A DNA stretch of 34,169 nt from Beijerinckiaceae bacterium. GTDB taxonomy: Bacteria; Pseudomonadota; Alphaproteobacteria; Rhizobiales; Beijerinckiaceae. A program made the position numbers and the translations under genes. The stretch lies in NCBI GenBank assembly GCA_947476075.1, contig CANJPM010000011.1, forward strand, positions 1 through 34,169, given 5' to 3'. The notes beneath the pieces were generated by a model. It made no database searches. It saw only the letters and a program-made list of their open reading frames with translations, and was not told where the DNA came from. How positions within the stretch are numbered: position 1 is the first letter of the stretch; each line of letters begins with the position of its first letter. This document shows, one piece after another, positions 20,484 through 27,798 of this stretch.

Positions 20484-20640
20484 GTTCGGTTCCTGGCGTG
20501 CTGATGATCTGGCGATCCATGATTTCGTACATAACAGGATGGCGCGCGCTGCGTCGAGACTCGCCGAGCCTGGCCTCATCTTTGGTCCGCGGGCTTCCAG
20601 CGCCCATGTGGACAGGCGGTCCGCCGTCCAGCGATTTGCA

Positions 20641-20697
20641 GTTTGCTCCAAAAAAATGTATATTAAAATATATAACAAATTTAATATGGATAATAGA
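20641..20697 (+). promoter_or_regulatory. AT-rich island upstream of the rhodanese gene
   Basis: From about 20645 to 20697 the sequence is almost entirely A and T (for example ATGTATATTAAAATATATAA), in sharp contrast to its GC-rich surroundings. It directly precedes the rhodanese ATG, so it probably contains its promoter or leader and may also serve the divergent hydrolase gene. A similar island lies near 22535-22580. Confidence 0.5.
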
Positions 20698-21654
20698 ATG
20701 CGTTTCTGGATCGCTCCTCTCGCTGTCGCCGTCGGGCTTGCTGGCGTGCTTGCTGCTTCGGCCTCTGTCATGGCGGCTGAGCCGCTGGTCAATTCCAGCT
20801 GGCTGAAGGACAATCTCGCCAAGCCGGGCCTTGTGGTGATCGATTTGCGCAGCGGCGGCGGCGCCGTTCGCGAGGATTACGTCAAGGAGCACATACCCGG
20901 CTCGGTATTCTCCGATTACGCGAACGACGGCTGGCGTGAGAAAATCGGCAATGTGGTTGGCATGTTGCCGCCTCCCGAGAAGGTTGAGAAGGTGATCGGG
21001 GCGCTCGGAATCGACAACACGAGCCATGTCGTGATCGTGCCGATGGGTCGTCAGGCGCTGGATATGGGCGCGGCGACGCGGCTGTACTGGACCTTCAAGG
21101 TCATGGGCCATGACGAAGTGTCGATCCTCGACGGTGGCTGGCTCGGCTGGACGAAGGACGTAGACGCCCAGTCGAAGAAGCCGGTGAACCCGCTCGCCAG
21201 CGGCGGCGTGACCCCTGTCGCCAAAACCTTCAAGGCCAATGTCCGCAAGGAAATGCTCATCACTTCAGCCGACGTCGAGAGCGCCCGCGTGCGCGGTGTT
21301 ACGCTGGTCGACAACCGTCCCAACGATCATTATGTGGGCGCGACCGTGATTCCGACAGTGAAGAAAGCTGGCACCATTCCCGGCGCCAAAAACGTGCCCG
21401 AGAGCTGGATCACCGGCAACAATGGCGGCACTGTGCGCACGAAGGCGCTGCTGACTTCGCTCTATCGTCAGGCTGGCGTTTCAAGCGACGTCGAGCAGAT
21501 CGCTTTCTGCAACACCGGCCATTGGGCCTCGCTCGGCTGGTTCGCTTCGCATGAAGTGATCGGCAACAAGAAGGTCTTGATGTACGACGGCTCGATGGCC
21601 GAGTGGACGCTTAACGACGCGCTGCCGATCGAGCAGAAGATCTCGCTGAATTAA
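20698..21654 (+). CDS. exported two-domain rhodanese-type sulfurtransferase
   Basis: This 318-residue protein has a signal peptide (about residues 1-27, ending SVMAAEP) and two rhodanese domains. The N-terminal domain (about 30-150) contains VVIDLRSGGG and EHIPGSVFSDYAND but no catalytic cysteine in the active-site position. The C-terminal domain has VTLVDNRPNDHYVG, AGTIPGAKNVPE and the active-site loop CNTGHWAS with Cys271. Such enzymes move sulfane sulfur from thiosulfate or mercaptopyruvate to an acceptor, here probably in the periplasm. The ribosome site is weak (GGA 8 nt upstream). An ATG at 20686 is an alternative start. A strong terminator follows. Confidence 0.9.
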   Translation: MRFWIAPLAVAVGLAGVLAASASVMAAEPLVNSSWLKDNLAKPGLVVIDLRSGGGAVREDYVKEHIPGSVFSDYANDGWREKIGNVVGMLPPPEKVEKVIGALGIDNTSHVVIVPMGRQALDMGAATRLYWTFKVMGHDEVSILDGGWLGWTKDVDAQSKKPVNPLASGGVTPVAKTFKANVRKEMLITSADVESARVRGVTLVDNRPNDHYVGATVIPTVKKAGTIPGAKNVPESWITGNNGGTVRTKALLTSLYRQAGVSSDVEQIAFCNTGHWASLGWFASHEVIGNKKVLMYDGSMAEWTLNDALPIEQKISLN

Positions 21655-21680
21655 ATTCCACGCATTTGCGTGCGACAGAC

Positions 21681-21713
21681 AGGCTCCGGGATTGTCTCCC
21701 GGAGCCTTTTCTT
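21681..21713 (+). terminator. rho-independent terminator after the rhodanese gene
   Basis: AGGCTCCGGGA (21681-21691) pairs perfectly with TCCCGGAGCCT (21697-21707), followed by TTTTCTT. It sits between the convergent rhodanese and GH19 genes and reaches the GH19 stop codon. The minus-strand side lacks a good T tract. Confidence 0.92.
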
Positions 21714-22447
21714 CAGGCTTGCGGCGCTGGAGCCTGTGGCGGAGCGGTCTTTGGGCGCTTTACTGGCGCGCGGCTCGCTTTCGCAGCCTTGTTGATTTGG
21801 CGAATGATCGGCGCCAGTCGCGCAAATTCCTTCTGGCGTTCGCGCAAGCCTTGTCGCCCGCCGTTGACCAGCCGCGTGACGCGCTCGACGCTTTGCGAAT
21901 CGCAGGCCGCATTGATCTCGCGCGCCGACCAATAGGCGGCGGCAATTTCAAGCGCAGTCCCGAATCTGCTGGCCCGATCAGGATCGTCCTCCAGCGGCGC
22001 GCCGATGATGTCGCCAAAGCGCGTGTAATTAAAGCGGCCCGTGATTTGAATATAGCCGCGTCCGCGAAACTTGAACCCGTCGCCCGGATGCGTATTGCCC
22101 AGATCGGCGGCCTTCCTTGGATTGCCCAATCCATAAACACGCTCACCGAGGGCATATTCGTCGCCCGCCAGTTTGCGCGCTTCAGCCGCCTCAATGCCGG
22201 CCGAATGCACGCCGGGGCCAAAGACTTCCACGATGCGCTTTGCTGAATAGCGCAGCGATTCCACCACGCGCGCCAGCCCGCCGGTTTCCACGCTCGTTTG
22301 CGCCAGAAAATGCGCCAGTCGTTCCGGAGTATCGAGCACGCCGGCTGCTCCCAGCACCCCCGGCCCCCTGGTCGCCAGATCGGTCAGAAGCATTTGCGAC
22401 GCATTGGGGAGCAGGCGGCGAAGGTCGCTCTTCGAGATCAGGATCAT
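21713..22447 (-). CDS. glycoside hydrolase family 19 (chitinase/endolysin-like) protein
   Basis: This is a 244-residue GH19 protein of the compact phage-endolysin type rather than a plant-type chitinase. AHFLAQTSVETGG (about residues 45-57) contains the predicted catalytic glutamate (Glu54). FRGRGYIQITGRFNY and VTRLVNGGRQGLRER are further family motifs. The substrate could be peptidoglycan or chitin-like glycans. There is no obvious signal peptide, as expected for a holin-dependent lysin, yet no holin or other phage gene is in the window. The C-terminus is a Pro/Ala/Lys-rich tail. I chose the ATG at 22447, preceded by GGGGAAA. It may be a leftover phage gene or a domesticated lysozyme. Confidence 0.85.
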   Translation of the reverse strand: MILISKSDLRRLLPNASQMLLTDLATRGPGVLGAAGVLDTPERLAHFLAQTSVETGGLARVVESLRYSAKRIVEVFGPGVHSAGIEAAEARKLAGDEYALGERVYGLGNPRKAADLGNTHPGDGFKFRGRGYIQITGRFNYTRFGDIIGAPLEDDPDRASRFGTALEIAAAYWSAREINAACDSQSVERVTRLVNGGRQGLRERQKEFARLAPIIRQINKAAKASRAPVKRPKTAPPQAPAPQA

Positions 22448-22451
22448 GCGG

Positions 22452-22589
22452 TTATTTCCCCACTTTGGCGCCAAGCGCCGGAGGTGTGCGCGCAGGTTTT
22501 CCCCCGGCGGTCTCGCCGAACGCGCCGCCTTGTTTAAAAATATCAATTATTTCAATAATATATGCAGTATATACACTCGTTCTGTTCAT
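22452..22589 (-). CDS. possible 45-aa small ORF ahead of the GH19 gene
   Basis: An ATG at 22589 has a good GGGAG ribosome site 8 nt upstream and opens a 45-codon frame whose TAA lies 4 nt before the GH19 ATG. The GH19 ribosome site is inside its last codons, suggesting a coupled leader or small gene. The first half is hydrophobic and AT-rich (VYTAYIIEIIDIF), the second half GC-rich and basic. No family is recognised. It might instead be an accidental frame across a promoter island. Confidence 0.3.
   Translation of the reverse strand: MNRTSVYTAYIIEIIDIFKQGGAFGETAGGKPARTPPALGAKVGK
22535..22580 (-). promoter_or_regulatory. AT-rich island upstream of the GH19 gene
   Basis: About 45 nt of very AT-rich sequence (AATATCAATTATTTCAATAA and on through TATATGCAGTATATAC) interrupt GC-rich DNA upstream of GH19. 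It resembles the island at 20645-20697 in composition. It may hold the GH19 promoter, or mark the edge of transferred DNA. The flank up to the AsmA gene (about 22590-22737) shows nothing else clear. Confidence 0.4.
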
Positions 22590-22737
22590 GCCGGAACTCC
22601 CGTCGGCTGAGGTCGCCTTAGGATATAATTCCTGTATTCTCACGTTCAAGCTGTGCGGCTTTAAATGATCTGCGCAAAGGGGCCGGAAAAGCCTGTATGA
22701 TGATTCATTATCTCGTGAGCGCGGAGCCGCCCCGCCT

Positions 22738-25700
22738 TTGGCATTTTTTCGGGAAACGCTGACCTATCTGGCTCTTGTTGTCATCGTTGCGCTCAGCGCA
22801 GCGTTGGCGCTTCCCTATGCCGTCGACTGGACGGGACGGCGCGGCTGGGTTGAATCGATTCTCTCGCAGGCTTTGGGCGCGCGCGTCGAGGTCGCCGGCG
22901 CCATTGATTTGAAGCTGCTGCCTATCCCCATTCTCGATCTTGGCAAAGTGTCGCTGCAAGGTTCGGCGCCGGGCGATCCGCGATTGTTCGCCGACCGGCT
23001 GCGACTGGAGATGGCGCCCGCGCCCCTGCTGCGCGGAGCGGTGCGTTTTGTCGAAGCGCGTCTGGAGCGGCCGCGGCTTAGCCTCTCACTCAACGCAGAC
23101 GGCGGGTTTGTTCTGCCGCATCCGCCCGCCAATGCGCCCGAGGAAGTGGCGTTTGAACGGATCGAAATTCAGGGCGGCGAAGTCGAGATCATGCGGCCGC
23201 AAAAGGCGCCATTGATGATTGGCGACCTGACGCTGACGGCGGAAGCCTCGTCGTTCATCGGCCCCTTCAAGGGCGCCGGCGCGCTGCGTGTGGGCGGCGA
23301 GGCGATGGCGTTCCGGTTCGCCACCGGCGCAAAGGAAGACGGGCGTTTACGGCTTAAAGCGTTTCTGGATGGGGCGCGCCCGGCGCCCGCATTTTCGCAC
23401 CATGCCGAGTTTGACGGCGCGCTGGTGTCGCAAGTCTCGGGCCTTGATACGCGCCTGCGGTTTGAAGGCGGCGCCGTCGTGTCGGGACAAATGCGCGTCG
23501 AGGACATTGTGCTGCCGTGGCGCGCTACCGGACAGGCTTTGCTTGAACCAGGACGCGCGCGTCTTGAGACGCTGGAATTGCGGATCGGCGGCGAGGAGCG
23601 TCCCGCCAGCCTTGCAGGCTCGGCCCAATACGACGAAAGCAACGGACTGGCGAGCCTGAAGCTGAACGCGCCGCAGCTCGATCTTGATCGCCTGCTGGCG
23701 CAAGAGGGACGGATAGAGGGCGCTTCTTTCGCGCTGGTCGGTCGCGCCCTGAGCGCGGCGCTCGCCAAACGCCCCACCGCCGCCTCCTGGCCATTTGACG
23801 TCGAGTTCAGCAGTCCCTCGATCCAGCTTGGCGGCGAGAGGCTGAGCGAGGCGCGTCTGCGATTTGGGTCAGCCGAGGGCGCGCTGGAGCTGCGGGCGCA
23901 ATTACCCGGTCGCTCGTTCGCCTCGCTTGAGGGGAAGGTTGAATCTGGCGCCGCTGCGCAGTTTTCCGGCGCATTGTCCGCCAGCGCGCGCGATCTGCCC
24001 CGGCTTGCCGATTGGGTGGGGCGCGTCGACGCAGATTTAGCCGAGCGTTTGCGCGCCTTGCCGTTTCGCTCGTTCGATGTTGAGGGACGCGTGGAATTGT
24101 CGCAAGCGGCGGTCGCGGCGCGCGATCTCGTCATCAAGGCGGATCGTTCTACGTTTACTGGCGCAGCCGCTTTCACGCGCGCCTTTGGCGCCGAGCGCGC
24201 GCGCGTGTTCGCCGATCTCACCTCGTCGGCGCTTGATCTGGAAGGCCTGCCCGATCTCACCGGTCCCGCTCGCGCGGCCGCCGGCGCCGATCTCAATCTC
24301 TTGTTTGACGCCCGCGCCGTGCGGGTCGCGCGCGTTGGCGAGGGCATGGTGGATTCCGGGCGCATCAGCGCGAAGCTGGTGCGCACCGGCGAGTTTATCC
24401 AGCTTGAACGATTGTCGATTGAAAACGTCGGCGGGGCCAATCTGCGCGCGAGCGGGCAGGCGGATTCGTCGGGTGCGCGCATTGAAATTGCGCTTGACGC
24501 CCAGCGGCTGGGCGAGCTGGCCGCGCTCCTGCGCCGCATTGCGCCGGGCCAGATCGCTGACATGATTGCTGAGCGCGCCACCGCATTGTCGCCCGCGCGC
24601 GTGACGCTGGAAGCGCAAGCGGCTCCTGACGACGGCGCGCTGACGTTGCGCAGCCTGAAGATCGACGGCAGCGCACGCGGCACGCGCATCATTGGCGCCG
24701 TGCGCCCCAATGGCGAGCGCATCGACGGCGAACTGGAGTTTACATCGGCTGACGCGCCGATGTTGCTGCGCCAGTTTGGTTTTGACGCCGCGCCGACGCC
24801 CGGCCTGCCGCGCGGCCGCGTGAACGTGCGCGGCAAGGGATCTCCGGCTGAAGGTTATGAGATCGCAATCGCCGGGGACGTAGCAGGCGCCGACATCGCG
24901 TTTGACGGTCGATTGACGAAGGACAATTCGAGGGACGGAACTGGAATGGCGGGCGCGGGAAAGGCGCGGCTGCGCGCCTCCGATTCCGGCCCGCTGTTGC
25001 GCGTCCTTGGTTTGGCGGCGCCGGATCTTGCGGGGCTCTCGCCAATAGAAGCCGGCGCCAATGTCAGCGTGCGCGCTGGCGCTATCGAGTTCAGTGCGAT
25101 TTCAGGAAGTGTTCTTGGCTCAAGCGTTTCCGGCGCCCTGCGCGCCGCCCGGCCGGCAAATGGCGGACGATTTGCGCTGAATGGCTCGCTGTTGCTTGAC
25201 CGCCTTTCGCTTTCAAGTCTCATCAGCTTTGCGCTTGGCCCGCCGCTGGCGCCAAAGGTCGGCGAGCTGTGGTCCGATCAGGCGTTTGCGCCTGCGCCCT
25301 CGCACCCGTTTTCGACGCGCCTCGACTTGCTGATCGGCACGCTGGATGTGCGCAGAGGTCTTGCCGGCGAGGGCGCCTCAATGCGAATTGGTATCGAGCC
25401 CGGACATTTGACGCTGGAAGATATGAGCCTGCGCGTGGGCGATTCCAGGGTCGCGGGGCGGCTGTCGTTGCGTCGTGACAAGGGTGAGGCGGCTCTGTCG
25501 GGCCGACTTGATTTTGATGCGCCCATGGGCGGACGCATGGACGTCGAGAGCAGGCTGTCAGGCTCTGTTGAAATTGCAGGCGCGGGCGCCAGCGAGAGCG
25601 CGCTGATCGCCAATCTTGCCGGGGGCGGCGAAGTGCGTCTTTACGACGGGCGCATCTCGCGCATGGATCCAGGAGCGTTGGGCCGGGTGGTGGATGCTGC

Positions 25701-26370
25701 GGAGAAAGATTCCATCGGCGTCGACGAGGGCGCCGTCGTGGCGGCTATCGGACGCGAACTGACGCGGGCAGATTTGCCTGTGCGACAGGGGCGTTTTGAG
25801 GCGGTGATCGCCAGCGGCATCGTGCGCCTTCAGCCTGGCGCCATCGAGACCGCTTCCTCCGTCAACGCCGTGCTTGGGTGGGGCATGCTCGATCTGCGGA
25901 ACTTGCGCGTTGACGCGGGCGTTCAAATGTCGAGCGTCACGCCGCCCGTAGGATGGTCGGGCGCTTCGCCGCGTATGCGCGTGACGTGGAGCGGGCCGCT
26001 GGACAAGCCTGCGCGCGCGATTGAAGCGGGCGCTCTGGTTAACAATCTGAGCGCGCGCGCTATTGTACGTGAAGCGGCGCGCATAGCCGCGTTGGAGGCC
26101 GACATTCGCGAGCGCGCCGCTTTCAACCGCCGCTGGAAAGCGCAGGAATGGCTGCGTCAGCGCGCCGGCGAGATCGAAGCGTTCAAGAAGGAAGAGGCGC
26201 GGCTGGCGGAAGAGGCGCGTCGCGCAGAGGAGGCGCGGCGCATGGAAGAGACGCGCTTGCGTCGCGAGCGGGAAAATCAGAATGCGGAAGGCGCGAAGAA
26301 TGCGAGCGATGCATTGAAGTCGCTTATTCAGCGCAGTTTCCGCGATCTTGAAGAGCGGGCGCCCAATTAG
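22738..26370 (+). CDS. AsmA-family inner-membrane protein
   Basis: This is a roughly 1210-residue member of the AsmA group, large envelope proteins linked to lipid transport between the membranes and outer-membrane homeostasis. An N-terminal transmembrane helix (about residues 8-28, TYLALVVIVALSAALALPYA) is followed by the AsmA-like N-terminal segment (VDWTGRRGWVESILSQALG, then VEVAGAIDLKLLPIPILDLG). A very long beta-rich periplasmic region follows, and then the AsmA C-terminal region (SGSVEIAGAGASESALIANLAGG). The last 100 residues are charged and helical, probably coiled-coil (KKEEARLAEEARRAEE). The start is TTG at 22738, since no in-frame ATG or GTG precedes the transmembrane helix. GGAG lies 11 nt upstream. 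Confidence 0.88.
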   Translation: MAFFRETLTYLALVVIVALSAALALPYAVDWTGRRGWVESILSQALGARVEVAGAIDLKLLPIPILDLGKVSLQGSAPGDPRLFADRLRLEMAPAPLLRGAVRFVEARLERPRLSLSLNADGGFVLPHPPANAPEEVAFERIEIQGGEVEIMRPQKAPLMIGDLTLTAEASSFIGPFKGAGALRVGGEAMAFRFATGAKEDGRLRLKAFLDGARPAPAFSHHAEFDGALVSQVSGLDTRLRFEGGAVVSGQMRVEDIVLPWRATGQALLEPGRARLETLELRIGGEERPASLAGSAQYDESNGLASLKLNAPQLDLDRLLAQEGRIEGASFALVGRALSAALAKRPTAASWPFDVEFSSPSIQLGGERLSEARLRFGSAEGALELRAQLPGRSFASLEGKVESGAAAQFSGALSASARDLPRLADWVGRVDADLAERLRALPFRSFDVEGRVELSQAAVAARDLVIKADRSTFTGAAAFTRAFGAERARVFADLTSSALDLEGLPDLTGPARAAAGADLNLLFDARAVRVARVGEGMVDSGRISAKLVRTGEFIQLERLSIENVGGANLRASGQADSSGARIEIALDAQRLGELAALLRRIAPGQIADMIAERATALSPARVTLEAQAAPDDGALTLRSLKIDGSARGTRIIGAVRPNGERIDGELEFTSADAPMLLRQFGFDAAPTPGLPRGRVNVRGKGSPAEGYEIAIAGDVAGADIAFDGRLTKDNSRDGTGMAGAGKARLRASDSGPLLRVLGLAAPDLAGLSPIEAGANVSVRAGAIEFSAISGSVLGSSVSGALRAARPANGGRFALNGSLLLDRLSLSSLISFALGPPLAPKVGELWSDQAFAPAPSHPFSTRLDLLIGTLDVRRGLAGEGASMRIGIEPGHLTLEDMSLRVGDSRVAGRLSLRRDKGEAALSGRLDFDAPMGGRMDVESRLSGSVEIAGAGASESALIANLAGGGEVRLYDGRISRMDPGALGRVVDAAEKDSIGVDEGAVVAAIGRELTRADLPVRQGRFEAVIASGIVRLQPGAIETASSVNAVLGWGMLDLRNLRVDAGVQMSSVTPPVGWSGASPRMRVTWSGPLDKPARAIEAGALVNNLSARAIVREAARIAALEADIRERAAFNRRWKAQEWLRQRAGEIEAFKKEEARLAEEARRAEEARRMEETRLRRERENQNAEGAKNASDALKSLIQRSFRDLEERAPN

Positions 26371-26639
26371 CGGCGCGACGCGATGAGCGCAAACGCCCGC
26401 AGCACAAACACCCGAATGGCGGAGGAGAGATTGGACTCTCCGCGACTGGCGTCAATTTCGGCGACCAGCCTCGCCACCGGCATGTTGCGCTCCTGCGCAA
26501 TCTCGCGCAGACCCAACCAGAAAGCGTTTTCCAGCGAGATCGAGGTGCGATGTCCGGCGATAACGAGGGAATGCTTGCGCATGCGCGTGGGCTGATCTGG
26601 CGCCGCGCCTTTGTCTTGCGCCTGCGGCTCAGGGCTCAT
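26367..26639 (-). CDS. ribbon-helix-helix domain protein
   Basis: This 90-residue protein carries a ribbon-helix-helix DNA-binding fold of the type often found beside sspB in alphaproteobacteria. The strand KHSLVIAGHRTSISLEN is followed by two helices, FWLGLREIAQERN and PVARLVAEIDASRG, then SNLSSAIRVFVLRAF. It is probably a dimeric transcriptional regulator with an unknown target. The ATG at 26639 lies inside the end of the DUF4169 gene (11-nt overlap), indicating coupled translation. The upstream in-frame extension to 26750 is a shadow of that gene. Its stop codon overlaps the convergent AsmA stop. Confidence 0.85.
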   Translation of the reverse strand: MSPEPQAQDKGAAPDQPTRMRKHSLVIAGHRTSISLENAFWLGLREIAQERNMPVARLVAEIDASRGESNLSSAIRVFVLRAFALIASRR

Positions 26640-26838
26640 TTTTGTTTTCGGGCGCTGGATTAGCGGCGTCTCGCTTGTGGCCCTCAATGCGCCGTTGGGA
26701 CAGCTCGCGCTCGGCCGCGCTGGTCTTGCGCTCGCTTGCGGAGCGCCCAAAGGCGGCGCGATTGATTTGAGCCTTATGGTCAGCCTGCGCGCGGGCGCGA
26801 TCCTTGCGGGCGCGGCGCAGGTTGACGATCTCGCCCAT
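26629..26838 (-). CDS. DUF4169 family small protein
   Basis: This 69-residue, highly charged protein matches the DUF4169 pattern: MGEIVNLRRARKDRARAQAD, then NRAAFGRSASERK and ERELSQRRIEGHKRD. It is predicted helical and basic, without a signal peptide. It starts 2 nt after the sspB stop and overlaps the ribbon-helix-helix gene, so the three genes form one operon. The function is unknown. Association with SspB suggests a link to protein turnover or its control, but that is inference from position. Confidence 0.88.
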   Translation of the reverse strand: MGEIVNLRRARKDRARAQADHKAQINRAAFGRSASERKTSAAERELSQRRIEGHKRDAANPAPENKNEP

Positions 26839-26840
26839 GA

Positions 26841-27416
26841 TCAGGGCTTCTTGCGGAAGGCGTCGATGGAGACGACCTTCGTCGCGCTTTGCTGGGGCTG
26901 CTCCATTTTCGCGTCGTCTCCTGTCTCGTCCTCGAGCGCGGGCGCTGCGGGCTTTTCAGGCGTAATTTTTTCCTGCGCCATGCGGGGCGCCATTTTGGCG
27001 ACTGGCGCGGCCGAGATGTCGCGCGGCCCCGCGCGAGCCGGTTCGATCTCTTCCAGCGCCTCGTCCTTGGGTTCAAACTTCATGGTGAAGGGAACGGAAG
27101 GGTCATGGAAGCCGGTGAGCGCCGAGAACGGCACTACGAGACGCTCTGGGATGTTTGAGAACGAGAGGCCGACCTCGAACTGGCGTTCGTAGACGATGAG
27201 GTCCCAGAACTGATGTTGCAGCACGATGGTGATCTCTTCGGGATATTGCGCCTTCATCCGCGAAGATAATTGGACGCCCGGCGCATGGGTTTTGAAAGTC
27301 ACGAAGAAATGATGGTCGCCTGGCAGGCCCTCGCGGGCGGCCTTGGTCATTAAATCCCGCACCATGCCCCGCAGAGCGTCCTGAACCAGAAGATCGTAGC
27401 GAATTGCGTGCTGCAT
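26841..27416 (-). CDS. sspB: SspB, ClpXP adaptor for ssrA-tagged proteins (alpha type)
   Basis: This 191-residue adaptor binds the tmRNA-encoded tag and brings tagged proteins to the ClpXP protease. The substrate-binding domain covers about residues 1-125: MQHAIRYDLLVQDALRGMVR, HHFFVTFKTHAPGVQLS and EITIVLQHQFWDLIVYE are typical of the family. A long acidic and Pro/Ala-rich linker follows, ending in KVVSIDAFRKKP, which matches the C-terminal ClpX-docking peptide of alphaproteobacterial SspB. I chose the internal ATG at 27416 (MQHAIRYD) over the longer frame to 27470, whose extra residues are not conserved. The ssrA gene lies immediately upstream on the same strand. Confidence 0.94.
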   Translation of the reverse strand: MQHAIRYDLLVQDALRGMVRDLMTKAAREGLPGDHHFFVTFKTHAPGVQLSSRMKAQYPEEITIVLQHQFWDLIVYERQFEVGLSFSNIPERLVVPFSALTGFHDPSVPFTMKFEPKDEALEEIEPARAGPRDISAAPVAKMAPRMAQEKITPEKPAAPALEDETGDDAKMEQPQQSATKVVSIDAFRKKP

Positions 27417-27470
27417 GTAATGTCCAGAGATATCAGGTCCAGAAGTGTCGGAATCCAGAGATGGGTCCAC

Positions 27471-27505
27471 AAAGAAAGTGGAGGCTTCTGTTGCCAGGCG
27501 CCTCC
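27471..27505 (-). terminator. possible terminator of the tmRNA gene
   Basis: On the minus strand GGAGGC (27505-27500) pairs with GCCTCC (27485-27480), followed by ACTTTCTTT. It lies after the tag reading frame and 55 nt before the sspB ATG. The stem is only 6 bp with a 14-nt loop, so some readthrough into sspB is possible. Confidence 0.45.
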
Positions 27506-27790
27506 GAGCCCCGCCTGAAAGTGCTAACCAACAGGACTTGATTCCCGGTGACGGCGCTGCTTAAGCGGCGACGGCGACCGGAGCATAGTTGTCATTGGCA
27601 ACTATAGGATTGACCCGATAACGGCGGTATCATGCCGGGCAAAAGACCACCTTTTACACCCCCGTCGATCCTGTTTCGCCCCCGCCGCAAACCGCGACGC
27701 GCGCGGGCTGGGGTGGAGGCGCCGGGTACCGCCCCCGGGTCCGGATGGTTTATTACGATGTCCGTTTATCGCCATAGTCGCCTTGCGGAG
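27506..27790 (-). ncRNA. ssrA: circularly permuted (two-piece) alphaproteobacterial tmRNA
   Basis: tmRNA rescues stalled ribosomes and adds a degradation tag. On the minus strand the acceptor piece comes first. Its T-stem is CCGGG/CCCGG (27738-27734 and 27726-27722) around the loop GGCGGTA. The acceptor 3' strand CGCCTCC (27721-27715) follows, then ACC. After about 28 nt of spacer the coding piece begins with GGGGGCG (27683-27677), which pairs with CGCCTCC and continues AAACAGGATCGACGGG, the canonical tmRNA 5' motif. The tag frame (27599-27561) encodes ANDNYAPVAVAA then TAA. GGTGGT (27651-27646) can pair with ACCATC (27749-27744) as helix P2. The permuted order is typical of alphaproteobacteria. 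The outer ends are approximate. Confidence 0.95.
27561..27599 (-). other. tmRNA tag reading frame (ANDNYAPVAVAA, stop)
   Basis: The resume codon GCC (27599-27597) is followed by codons for NDNYAPVAVAA and TAA (27563-27561). TAGTT immediately precedes the resume codon, close to the usual tmRNA context. The N-terminal ANDNY part corresponds to the SspB-binding end and the final VAA to the ClpX-recognised end. Confidence 0.95.
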
Positions 27791-27798
27791 ACGATATG

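Noticed and set aside
23169-24836. 555-residue minus-strand frame opposite the AsmA gene
   Set aside because: Antisense shadow with a Ser/Arg/Ala-rich composition and no recognisable domain. The plus-strand AsmA frame has a membrane helix and family features.
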